DNA from: Cryptomeria japonica
Lineage: Eukaryota > Streptophyta > Pinopsida > Cupressales > Cupressaceae
Assembly (NCBI RefSeq): GCF_030272615.1
Contig: NC_081410.1
Span: 227,140,915-227,204,914 of the forward strand
Length of the DNA stretch: 64,000 nt
Reading direction: 5' to 3'
In this document: in pieces, positions 60,501 through 63,500 of the stretch
Position numbering within the stretch: the stretch's first letter is position 1
Layout of the letters: every line of letters begins with the position of its first letter
Position numbers and translations under genes: made by a program
Notes under the pieces: generated by a model
What the model saw: only the letters and a program-made list of their open reading frames with translations
Told to the model about the DNA's origin: nothing
The model's database searches: none

Positions 60501-63500
60501 TGACTACAAGGACCCGGGCAATGAGAAATTAAGACATAGCCCTTGAGTGTGCCAACTTGGATGCTTTCTGCTTTCCACAGTCTTTTTCGAGGATTAGGAG
60601 GATCATTCATAGGACTTGCAGCTAGTGGGAATGGTGCTAGTCTGCCTGTGGTTCAATTGATCCACATGATGAGATCAATGCTCTCAATGAGGAGAAACAA
60701 GAATATTATTAATTGCAGTTTTGTATTGATTTTACACTTGACATTGAATTATTAATATCTTTATCACTATCAGCTATGTTTTTAATTCTGTATTTATTCT
60801 TTTTGCAAATTATGGATATTTTTAATATCATATATTGTATGGCCAACCCCACGGAAAAATCACCATACTCGCAAAATCGAACCCAAGCCCAGACCCAAAC
60901 CAAAACCAGAAACATAGATTACCATTTGAGAAGTAGAGAAAACACACTCCTCCTTTTCATAGACAGATGACAAGATAAACTGCTGCAGATTAGTGAACCA
61001 CCAGTAGTGCTGCTAATTTAACTGCAAGCCCTTTTAGAAAAGAGATTACCGGACCTTAAAAACCTTGTGATCATGATGGATGGTCTATGATAGATTTGAG
61101 GAAAACCACAGCCCTATTTTATGTGGAAGACTGATCTATTCCAACTGACAGCCTTCTCCAATGCCTATTGGACAGGGAGAGATCATTGTTGCCAGTCATA
61201 TTGGCAAAACTTCTTTTCCTCAGGTAGTTAATCTTCACAACTCTGCAGCTGATCTTAAAGATGATTCACCTGCTACTTCTCCTAGCCAGTCTAGTTCACC
61301 TGACAGAGATAAAAAAATTAAGCATCATGTTCTAGCCAAATATACTGACTGTACTCAATGTTGGAAGTATTTCAGTTTGTCAATGCCTACGGCAGTTTTA
61401 AGTTCACATAAATTTCAGTCTTCCTATTGGCATTTTTTTAACTCTTTCAGCAATTAAAGAAATGGTGATATTTCCCCTTTGCAGAAACTACACATTTTTA
61501 TTATTTTGTCTCGATGCCTGTAAATTAATATGAAATTCTAGTACAATAATCAAAAGTGCAGATGATCATTAAATGATGTAGATGGAATTCTAACTAACTT
61601 GCAATAGTAGAAAAACTTTTCCAAGTCCTCCTAAATGGCTGTCCTTCATGATGGAGAAAAATTAGAACAAAGAAAATAATGTCTGTAAATTTGCAGATCT
61701 CTTCCAGAGAGTGAGATGCTAATCGAAGCTTATAATATCTGTGTCTCTCCATTTCCATGGTTAGGCCTCGCATTATGCTGGGGTCTATTATCCCTTTTAT
61801 TCTTTTAGAAGAAACATAGTTCAGAAAAAAAAGGAGTGACAAGCAACTTACATGCAACTTTTCCAAGGTTTTTGATAAGGAAGTGAAGATCCATATTATA
61901 AATAAAGCATCCAAAACTGCAACAGGTATCACAAATAAAGTCCTTCCTTCCCTGGGAACATCATTTATATTCCCAGCATTCTCTACAAGTTCCAATGCCT
62001 CTGAAGCCATAAAGTAAATTATTCCAAGAAGAGCCACCTTGGAAGTAATTCCTCCAAGAGTTGGTCGTGTCACGCCATAACCCATAGAAACCACAAGAAG
62101 GAGAAGGCGAGAGACGGTCTTCTTAATAGCCCCAAAGGTGACTGCCCAGAAAGTAATACTGACAGGTCTGCGTCCGGTTGCATTGAAATTAGCATACTCA
62201 AAATAACACAAGGTCATTTCCAACATACAGAGAAAAATAACTGCTGATATGCAGTTCTGTAGTTGTGTTATATCTTTCCAGAACCGTACATTCTGGAGAA
62301 ACCATATAAGTCCAAGAATTATGTACACCAAAGACAAACAACCATAAAATCTCATTAAAGGTTCCAGCCGGCCTGGCAAATAACCTGTTGGGTTCTTCCA
62401 CAGAGTTCTGCCATTTATAACAGTATCCTTCAGTTGTTTGTCGCAGAACATAAAATATAGATTGTACATGCCAGTCTTTGGTATGTAGATGGTGTCTGGC
62501 TGGGTCTTTGTCTCCAAATCATTTCCCTGGAAAACAAAAGAAATACTGCGAGGCCAATCTGTTTCATTAGAAGATTGTCGAATAATGATATGCCCTTGTT
62601 TACAGCCTTCTAACTTCGCAAGGTCAGGAGTACAGCAGAGCGCAGTTTCCCCAGAATATGAGGCGAGCCCAATCAAATCCTTGTCCTTTATATCAAATAT
62701 GATTGCTTCAATTAGTCCAGTGATATGCTCCATTTCCCCGTGCTTAGAAGCAGATTCATTGGTTCTTCGGAATGTAAGTAAGTCAAACCTGCCAAACAAA
62801 CTTACCCTGATCAGGAAATCGCTCATTTGAAATTCTTTTGCGAAGTACTCAATATAATTTGTTAGCATAAAACATTCGAGGCAAATATTATGTACAGATC
62901 ACATATATACCATCAACTTGTTTTGTAACTCATGTCTTGGCAATACTCGTTGGATGCACAAACACATCCTGATAGGCAAAATAGAAATGACGCTTTTGAC
63001 ATGGACCAAAAAATAGATAGAACTGTTCCACAGTTAAGCTTTCCCTGTGTATGGCATTGAAAAAAGCCCATAGGATTTGACTCTTTTTCAATGCCATCCA
63101 CAAAAAATTTAAGCAATTCCCTCAATGGTCATGAAGAATCATTGAGGATGAAGCTAGGGTGAAGTCAATGCAGCCAAGTATAACGTGATACTTAATTTAG
63201 ACAAAACTGGAAAAGTGCCAAAGGAAATTATCAGTTCTTTTTTGCATGAATCTCACAAAGAAAATGATGTCTCATAGTTTGAGGAAACAAGAATTTCCAT
63301 AATTTAGAACAGATCCAGGCATTCATATCAGCAGAAGCCGATTTCAATATCAGTTCCAGAAAACTAATCCAGTAGGACACCAAGATGCAAAATACTTTAA
63401 AGAAGTTGGCAAATCTAAATAGTTCTCATCAAACCTGTAATGAAAAATCATTTTTTTATCTCCATAGATCCAGATTTCTAATATAATTAAATGAAGGATT

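Larger units (their letters stand above)
4219..61851 (-). other. Giant 57,633-bp intron 2 of the GOST-family gene
   Basis: The intron begins GTAAGT at 61851 and ends with AG at 4219, between codons 372 and 373. By the boundaries given here about three quarters of it is three primary insertions (elements I, II and C) with their nested insertions. Elements I, D and E lie in the sense orientation of the host gene; elements II, B and C lie antisense. Long introns filled by LTR retrotransposons are well known in conifers, which is one reason for the gymnosperm assignment. Confidence 0.92.

Noticed and set aside
61161-61457. 98-codon ORF as an extra exon of the GOST-family gene
   Set aside because: It is on the opposite strand and the family protein is already continuous across exons 2 and 3.
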